A model generated the notes under the pieces. The model saw only the letters and a program-made list of their open reading frames with translations, did no database searches and was not told the DNA's origin. The translations under genes and the position numbers were made by a program. 64,000 nt of DNA, taken from NCBI GenBank assembly GCA_950097015.1, contig CATNEN010000034.1:1502501-1566500 (forward strand), written 5' to 3'. How positions within the stretch are numbered: position 1 is the first letter of the stretch; every line of letters starts with the position of its first letter. This document shows positions 33,801-47,249 of this stretch, in pieces. Source of the DNA: Macrostomum hystrix (Eukaryota; Platyhelminthes; Macrostomidae).

Positions 33801-34258
33801 AATGTTAATCTACAGCATATTAGATAAAATGCAATACAGTGCTGGGTAAGATGCGCGAGAAATCATTCGCTGCAATGATAAAACTGCTAGGGCTAGGTGA
33901 AGCTCACACGCCCGCCTGACAAAAATTTGTTAGATTGCTACTATTAGTAGCAATATAAGCTAAAGGTGTAGAGAATAATGCGAAAAATGATTAACAAGAA
34001 ACAAGCGTCAGAAGAGAATCGGAGAAAGGAAAAATGTTATTCATACAAAAACAATTAAGAACCGGTAGTCCCAGAGCTCCGTATAGAAAAAAATTGCACA
34101 ATTGCTGCGGCCACTACAAATCGACTGAGTAGCAAGATTGAAAAATGTCTAGAAACATAATTATAACAAACAAATGAGCGGCATTCGTTTAAGAAATATA
34201 AAAATAATACCAGCCAATCAAGAACAGTCTAAAATGAGTCAGCACCTTTGCGGTTGGC
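30810..34258. other. AT-rich region between the zinc-finger and netrin receptor genes
   Basis: Very AT-rich. It holds the upstream region of the zinc-finger gene (-) and the 3' UTR of the netrin receptor gene (-). No further exons are supported. A possible transposon fragment at 32911-33075 is listed separately. Confidence 0.45.
32911..33075 (-). mobile_element. Possible small DNA-transposon fragment
   Basis: The minus strand starts with CAGTGGCGTAGCAAGG followed by GATTTTGAAAGGGGTGG. The start resembles the CAGTGGCGTAGC ends of widespread animal DNA transposons. No matching right terminal repeat is convincing, so this is tentative. Confidence 0.3.
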
Positions 34259-34354
34259 TCAGCACTCAAACTCCCTTGTCGCCAGGCCTTTTAGGTCTTG
34301 AATTAGGCCGTCCAGTGTCTTAGTCATGTCGATGTCTTCAGAGGACAGCGCAAA
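34259..34354 (-). CDS. Netrin receptor last exon: P3-like C-terminus
   Basis: Acceptor GGTGTTTCAG|TTT, phase 0, 31 codons and TGA. DIDMTKTLDGLIQDLKGL matches the P3 domain of DCC/neogenin/UNC-40. P3 mediates receptor self-association in the family. Confidence 0.78.
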   Translation of the reverse strand, partial: FALSSEDIDMTKTLDGLIQDLKGLATREFEC

Positions 34355-37300
34355 CTGAAACACCAAGTGGATGTTTGCAAGCTGAGGTGTTTGGGTGTCA
34401 CATAAGGTAATTGGATGTCAGCTGAAGTGGTTGGGTGTCAGCTGAAGTAGTTGGATGTCAGCTGAAGTGGTTGGATGTCAGCTGAAGTGGTTGGATGTCA
34501 GCTGAAGTGGTTGGGTGTCAGCTGAAGTGGTTGGGTGTCAGCTGAAGTAGTTGGATGTCAGCTGAAGTGGTTGGGTGTCAGCTGAAGTGGTTGGGTGTCA
34601 GCTGAAGTGGTTGGGTGTCAGCTGAAGTGGTTGGGTGTCAGCTGAAGTGGTTGGATGTCAGCTGAAGTGGTTGGGTGTCAGCTGAAGTGGTTGGATGTCA
34701 GCTGAAGTGGTTGGATGTCAGCTGAAGTGGTTGGGTGTCAGCTGAAGTGGTTAGGTGTCAGCTGAGGGGGTTTGGTGGCAGGTATTAATGGAGGCAAGTT
34801 TAGTTTCAGTGGGTTTATAGGTACAGGTGGTGGTAATGGTACAGGTGTCAAGTGTTGGGTGTCAGGAAATCAGGAAATAAAAGTACACAATATATTTTAA
34901 GAATTTTCTTACGCTTCGAGAATTTTGACTTTCCAACGTGAGACTCCCGATTGTAGCGTGACTATTCCTCAGCTGCAGCTGGTTGGGGTGCTGCTGCTGC
35001 TGCTGCTGCTGGTGGTCATGAAGCGGGAGCTGCCTGTGTCCCAAAGCCGGGTTGAGAATATCAGGTGCAGGGTAGGGCCGCGAATGCGCCGACGTGGACA
35101 TTACAGAAACGCCGGCTGTGGCAGCGGCATGTCGCTGCTTAGAAGCTGAGCCAATCGACGAGCTGAGGCTCGAGTGCGGGCTGGACAGCTTGCCGGCTGC
35201 AAGATTCAGTGCAGGTTTAGAACTCAAACTGTAGGACCTGTCACTCAAACTGTAGGCACTGTCACTCAAACTGTAGGTACTGTCACTCAAACTGTAGGCA
35301 CTGTCACTCAAACTGTAGGCACTGTCACTCAAACTGTAGGTACTGTCACTCAAACTGTAGGTACTGTAATTGAAACTGTAGGTACTGTTGTGGACTAAGG
35401 CAGAGAGACTGCGACTAAGAGTTGACGAAGATTTACAGCGATTTATTTATTGACTCACGAGTTAAATAGCAATCAGTGCCAAGGTGTAAAAGTGAGAGAG
35501 AAAGGCATGCACGCGGTTGATGTACATTAGACACCCAGAGAAGTGAACGCATATGTACGATGCATTGCCACACACTACAATCCTCCCACGCAAAGAAAAG
35601 AGAAGACTCGAAGGAAATAAATAAATTCAAAAAGAATAAAAACGCAGCAAGTGATTGGTGCAACTTAAGCAATATTAAGACAGTCCATGAATGAGTTCAG
35701 CGCAGCCATTCAATCAAAAGTTCAACCCGGCACATATCGATCAACCGGCATCCGCCTCCGCACCGGGTAGCGCCTCTGGGGCAGCTCGTCCGCAGCGTCT
35801 CCGCCGCCGTGCAGCTCGTGCGCGAAGGGCGGCTGCTCGAAACGCTCGACGTCGGGTGCCGGCAGGAACAGCGGCCGAAGGCGGTTTACGTTCACTCTGC
35901 GCGTCTTGCCATTCTTGCCGATCTCGACCACCAGATTGCGCTGGGACAGCACCCGCCAGCCGGTGTCCCAGTACGGCGCCAGCTTGGAGCCCCTCAGCTC
36001 GATGCGCAGCAGCACCTTGTCGCCCTGGCCGAATCTGCGCAGCTGCCCGGCTGACCTGTTGTAGTCGCTCTGCTGCTCGCCAGCCGCCTGCACCAGGTGC
36101 TCCTCGACAAACTCTCGAATGCGCAGCAGGTCGGCCTCCAGCTTGTATGCGTAGGTCCGCACGTCGTAGAACCGCCTGGGCTGCTGGCTGAGGACTGGCA
36201 GACAAGGGTCACGCCCGGTGAAGACCTTCAGCGGTGGCAGTCGCGTTGAGCAGTGCACTCGCGAGTTGTAGGACAGCAGGATCAGCGGCAGCTTGTCCTC
36301 CCACTCGCTCTCTCGCTCGGTGAAGCACCTGAGTAGTTGCAGCACGGACTTGTTTCCCGACTCGGCCAGTCCGTTTCCTTTCGGATTGTACGCTGTGGTT
36401 CTTGTCTTGGTGACTCCCAGGCCGCACAGAGTGTCTTGAAAGAGCTGGCTCTCGAAATTCGGGCCTTGATCCGAGTGGATGACTCGAGGCAGTCCAGCCT
36501 GGGAGCAGATTGAAAGGAAGACGCGAGCCGTAGTCTGGGCCGTCTGGTCTGGTAACGCCACAGCCGTCAGGTACTTGGAAAATTGGTCCTGAGCTACCAG
36601 CAGGTAATGGTTGCCGCGTGATGATGGTGCCACCTTGACGATGTCGATGGCCACCGAGTCCCATGACGATCCGATAGGCAGCTCTCCGAGTAGCGCCTTG
36701 GGCTGCGAGCCTGCCTTCTTCTCCTGGCAGACGGCGCAGCTCTGGCAGTGCTGCAGGACATCCTCAGCCATGCCCGGCCAGTAGGCAGTCAGCTTGAGCG
36801 TGCGGTAGCATTTCTCGGCACCGAAGTGGCCTCCCAGACCTTCGTGAGCGTCTGCTAGGAACTGGTGTCGTAGAAATGCCGGCACCACTGGAACTTCCCT
36901 CAGTCCGTCCAGGTCGTTGAACTTGCGGGAGAGAACTCCGTCATCATTCAATTTCAGCTTCCTCCAGATTCTGCTCAGCTGCTGCAGCGGTCCTGACCGC
37001 CATCTTGGAGGCACGTCTGGCTCGTTGACGATCGCTTGAATCACCTGACTAAGCTCTGGATCTTGCCGCTGAGCAGTTTTGAGCTCTTCCGAGCCGATTT
37101 CTGCTGTCAGTTGAGTCGCTGCAATTTCCGGGGCGTGCAGCCTGGACAGCGCGTCGGCATCAGAATTCTCCACACCTCTGCGGTACTTGACGGTGAAGTC
37201 GAACTCTTGGAGCAGCAGCCGCCAGCGACCCAGCCTACCATAGCTATCGATTCTCTGGGAATCGATGTAGGTGAGCGGGCAGTGATCCGTGTGCACCGTG

Positions 37301-40300
37301 AAATGCTTGCCAAGCAAGTAATGCCGGAAGACTTTGAGTAATGCCAAGCAAGTAGTGCAGGATGGCCAGACACTCCTTCTCTGTTGCCGAGTACTTTTTC
37401 TCCGCCGAGTTGAACGCCCTGCTCGAAAACTCGATCACTGCATCGCCTTGCTTCAGGATTGCACCGACCCCACTGCCGCTGGCATCCGTGAAGACAGCGA
37501 ACTCCTTGGAAAAGTCCGGGTTCACCAGGATCGGAGGACTCATCAGGCAGATCTTGAGCTCGTCGAAGGCAGCTTGGCACTCTGCAGTCCACTCAAACGC
37601 CACGCCCTTGCCAGTCAGGTGGTGAAGTGGTGCAGCGATGGCAGCGAAGTTGGCGACATGGCGGCGGTACTGGTTGCACAGGCCGATAAACTGGCGGATC
37701 TCCTTGACTGACCTCGGCTCCTTCCACTGCTGAATCGCCTCCAGCTTCTCTTTGCTTGGCTGAGCTCCCTCCTTTGAATAGCGCATGCCGAGGAAAGTCA
37801 CTTCAGGCACCGCGATCTTGCACTTGGAGCCTCTCAGTGTCAGTCCGGCTGCTCGGACACGCTGAAGTGCCTCTCGCAGTTGCAGCAGATGCTCCTTCCT
37901 GGTCTTTGAGAAGCACAGGCTGTCATCGAAAAACGTGAAGACGAAGTCACAGCCATTGAAAACTTTGGACATAAGCATGCAGAACGTGCTGGGGCCACCT
38001 GACAGGCCTTGAGGCATTCTCTTAAATTGGTATAGCGGCATCCCTGGTCCAGGGCTAAAGGCCGTCTTCTGTCTGTCTTCTTCAGCCAGAGGGATCTGGA
38101 AGTAACCTCCATTGAGATCCAGCACTGAGAACACCGTGCTGCCCGCGATTCGATCTCGTGCCTCCTCCATTAGCGGAATTCCTTGCGCCGACCGAATCGT
38201 CTTCTTGTTGAGCTCTCTGTAGTTGATGGTCAGCCGCAGACTGCCGTCCTTCTTGGTCACGTACACCGGTGGAGCCACGTACGGACTCTCGCTCAGTTCG
38301 ATCACGTCGTTCTCCAGCAGCTCCTGAATCAGCAGCTCCGTCTTCTCCCGGTAGTGCACGGGCATTCGGCGCGGTGGGACACGAACTGGCACCTCATCAG
38401 CGAGAACAATTCGATGCTGCTGGAGATGCGTAAGTCCCGGCTTCTTCTTGAACACGTCCTTGAACTCCATCAGCAGTCGCTGAACTTCGGGGTCATCGGT
38501 GGTTGGCGGCTCAAAATCCACGCAGCTGAACTCGGGCACGAGAGCATCCTCGATGTCAACTTGGTCGTCCGTCTCACTCTGGAACCTTGCACTGCAGATA
38601 CGACCAGCAGCTGCAGGGTTGGCCTTGAAGTCCAGCTGCAAACGGTGCTTGCCGATGAAGTCGATCCCGACGATGACAGGACAAACCAAATCGGACACCA
38701 CGTAGAACAAATGCAGCGCTGTCACTTTCCCGACTGTGAGCGGCAACTCGATCTGCCACTCGATGCTGATTGGCTGCTTGTTCACCGAGTGCAGCTGCAC
38801 TCCGGCTGAAGTTGCGCGGCTGAGCTGCGATTTCGTCAGAATGCTGGAGTCGACCAGTGAGCACTGGCTGCCGGTGTCTAAAAGCGCCTTCACACTTCTG
38901 CCATCAAGCTTGCACTCAAACTGCGAAAGTCGGTCGGGCGTAACGCTGCATCCACTGAAGACCCCGCCGACTGCGAGCGCTGGCCCCGGAACCTGCGCTG
39001 GTGAACCCGCAGTTACTGCTGGCCGAGGTGGCGGGCCCGCCCACCCCAGCCTCTGGCGTTTCCCGACTGCTGCCGCCGGCTGTAGCAGTCCTTGGCGATG
39101 TGGCCGGTTTTGTGGCAGTAGTTGTAGCAGACGATATCGGATCTCGGTCGGTGTGGCCTTGCTGTACTGCTGCTTCTCACTCCACAGGCTGCCAGCTGCT
39201 CCAGCTGGGTGCTCAATGTACTCACTGAGGCCTGCAGACTCTGCACTGTGTCCCGCAGCTCCTGAACTTCGCTGGACTGGCTCTGCCGAGGCTGTACCGC
39301 AGCTGCTTGCGTTGCTGCTGGATTGTGCTGCATCAGTAGCTGAGCCTTTTCAAGCGCTTGCACTGAGGTCTTGATGTTGGTGTCTGCTCGAATCTGCCAG
39401 CCCACGGAGTCTGGCAGGCCACAGATGAACTGATGAAACAGCAGGGCTTCTCGAGCATCCACATTGACCACGGCAGAGCTCTGCAGCAGTTTCTTCAACT
39501 CGTACAGGTACATGCGTGGAGTCTCACTTGCCAAAATTCTCCTCGCCTTGAACGCCTCCATGACGGCGAAGTGCTCTCGGTCCGGGTGGAAAGCATTCTC
39601 CAGTGCTCCAGTAACTTTGCCGAATTCTGCCTGATCGGCTGCAGACAGTTCCAAATAGACGACAAGGGCCTCGCCGTCTAGAAAAGTTGCCAGTCGCTCC
39701 GCCTTGCAAGCGTCCCACTTGTTCACTTTGGCACAAACTTCAAAACGCTGCAGCCATTCTTTAAAGTAGCCTGCACTGAATACTCTGGGCAGCGCTGCAC
39801 TAGCTTTCTCAGCCATTGTGGAAACCACGCTCTGCTACCACTTGTGGACTAAGGCAGAGAGACTGCGACTTAGAGTTGACGAAGATTTACAGCGATTTAT
39901 TTATTGACTCACGAGTTAAATAGCAATCAGTGCCAAGGTGTAAAAGTGAGAGAGAAAGGCATGCACGCGGTTGATGTACATTAGACACCCAGAGAAGTGA
40001 ACGCATATGTACGATGCATTGCCACACACTACACTGTAATTGAAACTGTAGGTACTGTCACTCAAAACGCAGTCTGGAGGTAAGGCTTCACTTACGCGAC
40101 GAAAAATCAGGCGCATCCACCCTCGGAGGCGAAACGATTGAGCCGAGTCGTTGTCCGCCTGCCTGCAGTGGCAGCTGATGTTGCTGCTGGTAGCCGCCCC
40201 CGCCTGTATTGGACAGATTTCTGAAGTGACCGGTTAGCGGCTGATTAGGCACCGGGCCAGAATCCAACAGGAGTGGCGGCGGAGGCTGGATGAGCATCAT

Positions 40301-42067
40301 CGGGTGGACGCCGCCTAAGCTGCCGCTATTGCCGGCACCGATGCGACCGGCGTTGAAGTCCATTGCCCGCAGTTCGAAATCAGCGTGACGACAAAGATCC
40401 GGAGTTCGCTGCTGCTGCTGCTGCTGATGCTGAAGCTGAAGCTGCTGGTGCTGAAGCTGATGTTGAAGCTGATGAGTCGCTAGAATAGCGGTGGATGTTG
40501 GCGGTGCAGACAGTGCAGAAGCCGAAACTAGCTTGCCCGGTGGTCCAGTCGGTGGCTGTAGTGACTGCTGCTGCTGTTGTTGCTGCTGCTGCTCCAGACC
40601 ACCAATCAGGCTGGCGCTCTCCTTCGCCGCTCTGGCCCGCTCGGAGTGTCTTGGCCGACGCTGCTGGCAGGCGCAGACGACGCCAGTGGAAATGGCCAGC
40701 AGTAGGAGGGCCAGGCCGAACACGCCACCAATGAGGAGCCACCAGCGGCGGCTGGACAGGCCATCGGAGTCGGCTCCGTCGGCTGAGTCTTGATTTTGGT
40801 TTTAACAGGAAATCAAATAGCTGCTCGCAATAATTGCTATGCAAAAATGTCTTACTAATTTTAATTTACCTCTCTGCAGGACGGAATCCGTGTTGTACAC
40901 CATGCCGCCACCGTTACCAGATGCTGGAAAAATTTTTGCGACAGGGATAAAACAGTCGGGTAGAGTTGCTTGGTAGGCTCATTTGCTAACAGCTAATGGC
41001 CAACAGAGTCATTACCCCCGCATCTAACAGGGTCACCACCCCTACATCTAACAGGGTCGCTACCCCTGTATCTAACAGGGTCATTAACCATACATCTAAC
41101 AGGGTCATTAACCATGGATCTAACAGGGTCATTAACCACGCATCTAACAGGGTCATTAACCACGCATCTAACAGGGTCATTAACCATGGATCTAACAGGG
41201 TCATTAACCATGCATCTAACAGGGTCATTAACCATTCATCTAACAGGGTCATTAACCATGCATCTAACAGGGTCATTAACCATGGATCTAACAGAGTAAT
41301 TAACCATACATCTAACAGGGCAGCATCAGGCTCCAGACTCACAGTCGGGCATCATGAACATGGTGACATTGCAGTCCGGCCCGAAGCCTTCGCTGTTCTC
41401 AGCCCGCACTCGGAAATAGTAGAGCGTGGCGGGCTTCAATCCGGCGATGACCACCTGGTTCTCGGCCGTGGTTGTGGTGTGCTCCTCGCCGCTACCTCTG
41501 ACTGGATCGTGTGGCCGATAGAGCACGGTGTACTTGGAAACTTTGCCGTTTGGCTCCAGAGGCGGCAGCCAGGAGAGCATAACGGCCGACATCGAAGACA
41601 TCGACAGGGCCGACCGACTGACTTTAAGGTCGCGCGGCGGACTACCAGGCGCCTCGGCCAGGGTGGCGAACACGGCCCGCATGCTGAACTCGGATGGGGC
41701 CGGAGTCAACTCGGCGTGGCAGCGTACCCGCACAGAGTAGGCCGTGCTCGGCCGCAGCTTGGCGAGGCGCACGCTCAGCTCGCTGGTGTTCCGATGCCAG
41801 GTCGACTGCGTCAGGGTCTGTCCCAGCTGAGGCTGATCGGCCGTGTCGAACGACCATTCAACTTCGTAGATTCGACGCTCCGGCTCCACGCCAGGCAGGC
41901 CGAGCTGCGGATCGGTCCACGAGACCACAACACTGCGGCTGGCCAGCTGCGTCACCTTCACTGCCATGGGCACCTGCGGCGGCTGGCGCGAGTCTGCGGA
42001 GAAGGGGCGGTCTAGACCGTCTGTCTACTTGTCTGTCTACCTGTCCACCTACCTGCCTACGTGTCTA

Positions 42068-42124
<57 letters not shown>

Positions 42125-45100
42125 TTGTCTGCCTGTCTATCTGTCTATATGTCTGTCTGTTTGTTTGTCTGCTTGTCTATCTGTCTATATGTCTGTCTGT
42201 GCTGGGTGTCCGGGTGTCTGTCTGCCTAGCTGTCTGGCGTGTCACAATGAAGCAAAGCGGAACAGCAGTGTATCGGGCTGCAACTTACACAGCTGGTCGT
42301 CTGAAATAGCGGAACGAAGCAGGGCGGTTGAATTGCAGATTAGCGGAGGCCAGTACAGTTGGTAAGGCCAAGGTATTTCAACTGAATATTATTACTCTTT
42401 GTATGGAGCTATAGACAACTTTACTATATTCTAGTCAGCAACAATAGCTAACAAAGGGAGATCATATAAAGTTACTTAAATATTTTCTAATTACCTTTCA
42501 AACCAAGCGTATTAGCGACAATAGTCGACACAAATTGAAAATCCTGCTTAACAGCCATTATGGCGATGAAGTAGCGCTGGTCCGGCCCTAGAATAGAAAT
42601 ACAGGTCATTTGTGCTGTATGTACTACTTGAAATGGCAATTCAGTAGTGCTAGGCAGAAAAAACTGAGAATTGTGCCAATCGCAGTGATTTAAGCAAACA
42701 TTAAAAGCTGAATTATTCAGATTAAGCACAACCCCAAGGTTTAGTGCGGCCGGTGGCAGAAACAGCTGACAAGCAACTTCTACTACATTTGCAGTTTGAT
42801 GCGCAAAGAAGAACCAAGAAAAAAAAGAATAAGATGCAATCTTTCGCAAGCAGCTGTCCAGTCTGTTCTGTTCTGTTGGTTTTCGGGGGAGTGGTCCCTA
42901 ACTATGACTGCTGCTGCAGCTGTTGCTGCAGACCTTTCATATTCTTTACGTAAAGCAAGCAAACATGGATTCGGGTATTGCTACTTTGCAGTGGCAGCAC
43001 CACACGATTCGCTTTATCGTGCAAATTGATTGCAAAGCTGCTGAATACTGCTCTCTTGCTGGCTTACTGTGTATTTAACTTCAGCCTGACTGAATCAAAG
43101 AGAAAAGTGAAATAATACTATTACAGTTTGACCCCTAATTACATCTGCTTACAGGCAATCATGTTGGAGGAAGGTATTCGCCAAGCACAACTCTAGGGTC
43201 TTAGATGGCGGCTGTCAGATAAGCTTGATGGCGCGAATAAAGAAACCATCAGTTGGACTTATCGCGATGAAGGTAGAAATAGTGGGATACAGAAGGGTGG
43301 AGAAATTAGGAACGATAATCCGCTTCTTCATTCGATATCGAATGAGCCCACAGAGCTACAGAGCCATAGAGAAGGCGGGTCATGCCATTGACTCTGACCC
43401 AATGTGTTGGGAGGTGGGTCATGCCCTGACTCTGACCCAATGTGTTGGGAGGTGGGTCATGCCATTGACTCTGACCCAATGTGTTGGGAGGTGGGTCATG
43501 CCATGACTCTGACCCAATGTGTTGGGAGGTGGGTCATGCCACTGACTCAGACCAAGTGTGTTGGGAGGTGGGTCATGCCATTGACTCTGACCCAATGTGT
43601 TGGGAGGTGGGTCATGCCCTGACTCTGACCCAATGTGTTGGGAGGTGGGTCATGCCATTGACTCTGACCCAATGTGTTGGGAGGTGGGTCATGCCCTGAC
43701 TCTGACCCAATGTGTTGGGAGGTGGGTCATGCCATGACTCTGACCCAATGTGTTGGGAGGTGGGTCATGCCATTGACTCTGACCCAATGTGTTGGGAGGT
43801 GGGTCATGCCCTGACTCTGACCCAATGTGTTGGGAGGTGGGTCATGCCATTGACTCTGACCCAATGTGTTGGGAGGTGGGTCATGCCCTGACTCTGACCC
43901 AATGTGTTGGGATGTGGGTCATGCCATGACTCTGACCCAATGTGTTGGGAGGTGGGTCATGCCACTGACTCAGACCAAGTGTGTTGGGAGGTGGGTCATG
44001 CCATTGACTCTGACCCAATGTGTTGGGAGGTGGGTCATGCCCTGACTCTGACCCAATGTGTTGGGAGGTGGGTCATGCCCTGACTCTGACCCAATGTGTT
44101 GGGAGGTGGGTCATGCCATTGACTCTGATCCAATGTGTTGGGAGGTGGGTCATGCCCTGACTCTGACCCAATGTGTTGGGAGGTGGGTCATGCCACTGAC
44201 TCAGACGTGGTGGGTCATGCCATGACTCAGACCCAGTGTGTTGGGAGGTGGGTCATGCCCTGACTCTGACCCAATGTGTTGGGAGGTGGGTCATGCCATT
44301 GACTCAGACCCAATGTGTTGGGAGATGGGTCATGCCACTGACTCAGACACAATGTGTTGGGAGGTGGGTCATGCCCTGACTCTGACCCAATGTGTTGGGA
44401 GGTGGTGGGTCATGCCACTGACTCAGACCCAATGTGTTGGGAGGTGGGTCATGCCACTGACTCAGACCCAGTGTGTTGGGAGGTGGGTCATGCCACTGAC
44501 TCAGACCCAGTGTGTTGGGAGGTGGGTCATGCCATTGACTCAGACCCACACGGCTTTATGATCCGTAAAAATCAAGAAAATTCTAAATAGAGCTACATAG
44601 CAAACACAGGCGTCAGGCCTAATACTAGGGCACATTTTTAATCCAGTAGGAAAATCGTGTAATAGAATTAGCGACAGAATGCAGGCATGAAAATGTAGAG
44701 ATTAAAATCTCAGTCCTGGCTAACTCTCCCCTATCCAGTGTTCAGCCAGCCGCAACATGCAGTGAGTGGCCGCATGCGACCCTACACAGTTCTGTCTCAG
44801 GTAGGCGCGGTGAAAGCCGGAGATGGAGCGAGAGGGGCGTGAGTGGAGCGGGTGCAGCAGCAGCAGTACGGTCTTGACCACGCAATCAGTAATTATTGCT
44901 AGCTGGCTGCCAACTGGCTGTAAAAGCCGTACTTAAAAACAACCTAATAGTTAAGAGACCAGTTTTGAGAGGCCGAAAGGCAGATGGTATTCCCAAGGCT
45001 ATAAAATAGGTTGTATGTGTACTGGTCAATGCTATTAAAAAAGGCATTAGCTCATAAAGAGTGGTATTTTAGCTGATGCATAGTCCAGTCTCGCTTAACA

Positions 45101-47211
45101 ACCAAGTAAAGGAAAAAGTTGATTTTAGGTACTAGTGGAAAGCTTAGGTAAAATTGTGTTAAAACTAATGCAAAAATCAATGTGTATGAGATTTAGTATT
45201 TAGACATTTTTATTTCTACAATTCAGTGCGTTTTTGGTTAAGTTTGAGAATAGGATTAAAGAGGTCTAGAAAGGCTGGATGATACAGATGTCGCACACAC
45301 ACACTACCCAAAAGTTGGACGAGATAGTCAGAGAATAGACAAAGAGAGGAGAGAGAGAGAGCAATAGCAATTAGTTACGGCTGTTCTAAAACACACACAC
45401 AAAAGCATAACTTGACTCCTATTTCCCAGCGTGTTTCGCTAGGCTAGAAAAAAAACTGGCCAAGTCCGCAGTGTGGCGGCTTATCTTTATCTTATATCAG
45501 GCTGATCTAGCTGGCTCTCCCTAACGGGTGAGTCATAGGCGGCTGCCAGCAGCATCTGCATCCGCTCATATACAATAGACATGGGGCCCGTTGGCGCGTA
45601 TATGATTTAATACGGATGCCGCAGAGACAGACAGACTGGAAGCAGTCTGATTTATGCATTTATTCTAGTCTAGAGCGGGTTGTGGTAATGGACGCCTAGC
45701 GGTTAGAGCGACTTAATAGTCTGGGGTTCGATTCTCAACTCCACTGGAGTCGCTTGAGTTCACCCAGCTATTAAATGGGTACCAGCATTAGTTGGGATAA
45801 TTCATGTTGGGTTTCAAAATCCCAGTTTAATTAGTATTTCTAAAAAAGCGAATGGCACATCAAGCCCGAGCTCACTCAGATCCCTGATGTGAAAGCTGTC
45901 CTGATCTCCTGGAATCTCTCCGGCCTTGTGCTCCTTCGGCTGCTGGTCGCCATAGGATATGACGTATTTGTCGGGCAGAACATTCGACGGACGCGTCCAG
46001 GACAGCAATATGGAGTCCCGCTTTTTAAGCACCACAATGTCCGATTCTTTAATGCGGAGCTTGTCGGCCATCGCGTCTGTGGAGCGCTCGTCCGGGTGCA
46101 ATTGAAGGGCTGGAATGTGATTGGTTAGACTTCAGGTAGCAACAAATAATGAAATAAGGTGACTTATTTTGGCCGAAGGTCGGGAGTTCGATTCTTGTCC
46201 TATCGTAAAATAAATCACGCTGTTCTACGAGTATAACGAGTACCGGCATCAGTTGGCATTGGCTTATATTCTATTATTTCTCGCATCTTAAAAATATATG
46301 TCTATAACACGATTGTAAAGATCTAATAAAAGCCCTTGCCATTTCGCCAACCCCCACTGAAAGGTTACTGAAATCACAATAAACTTTTATGCCCCCCGGC
46401 ATTGCCATGTCTCGGACTCGATGTTAGCTATTGTATCCGGGGACAATAAATATCTGATCAGTGAGGCTGACCAGTTTTGTAGCTTGTCCACACAGATAAG
46501 ACAGCAACAGTTGCCCTATAAAACTGACCAGAATCCTGTTGCACGCAGCCAATGCTAAGTCACAACTCGCAATATTGCATTTAACAACCAAAGCGCGTTA
46601 TTAATCAAGAAGGACAACTGTACGTACAGGAACAATAGGAATAGAATGACAGAGAGGGGGCGAGTGTCCGGTCTAACGCGTTTGCTTCTCGCGCCAAGGT
46701 CCCCGAGCTCGATTCCGCGGCGAGGCCAAAATTTACGAGGGCCAACCTCGAAGGCACAGTAAAATTGTACACTGACTCAGGGTAAGTCAGGGCAAGTCAG
46801 GGCAGATGTACACACCTGTGTGAGCGTGTGCCTACGTACGGTATCTGTCTGCGTGTGTACTCAGGAGTCAGCGAAATGGGCAGAATTGCCTCCTCGCTGG
46901 CTGCGGGTCTAGTGTCAATAATAATAATAATAATAACTGCAGGAGGGCTGCGGGCAATGGCACATCATTTCGGTGACTCTTAGTGGCCCTCATTCAGTGG
47001 CCCTCAAGGGCCGTAAATTGCACGACAAGCCCCCAAGCCTTCTCTCCGCGGCTGCGCCCCAAATAAATGTGGCCTCGACCGTGGAATCGAACTTAGGGAC
47101 TGTGGTGCGAGAGGCAAACGCGATAACCGCTCTGCCACCGGCCCCCCGGGTCTAGTGTCACCAAATGATGTGCCATTGCCCGCAGCCCTTCTGCGGGCAA
47201 TTATTATTATC

Positions 47212-47249
<38 letters not shown>

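Larger units (their letters stand above)
35389..40033 (-). mobile_element. Ty3/gypsy LTR retrotransposon, nearly intact
   Basis: Two 191-bp LTRs (35389-35579 and 39843-40033) start TG and end CA and differ at about one position. They are flanked by a 4-bp target duplication CTGT (35385-35388 and 40034-40037). Inside, in minus orientation, come a tRNA primer-binding site, gag and pol in the order protease, reverse transcriptase, RNase H, integrase (Ty3/gypsy order), and a purine-rich tract before the 3' LTR. No envelope gene is seen. The low LTR divergence indicates a recent insertion. One frameshift interrupts pol. Confidence 0.95.

Noticed and set aside
35691-39374. Plus-strand ORFs (up to 212 aa) across the retrotransposon
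   Set aside because: They are shadows of gag and pol, which run on the minus strand.
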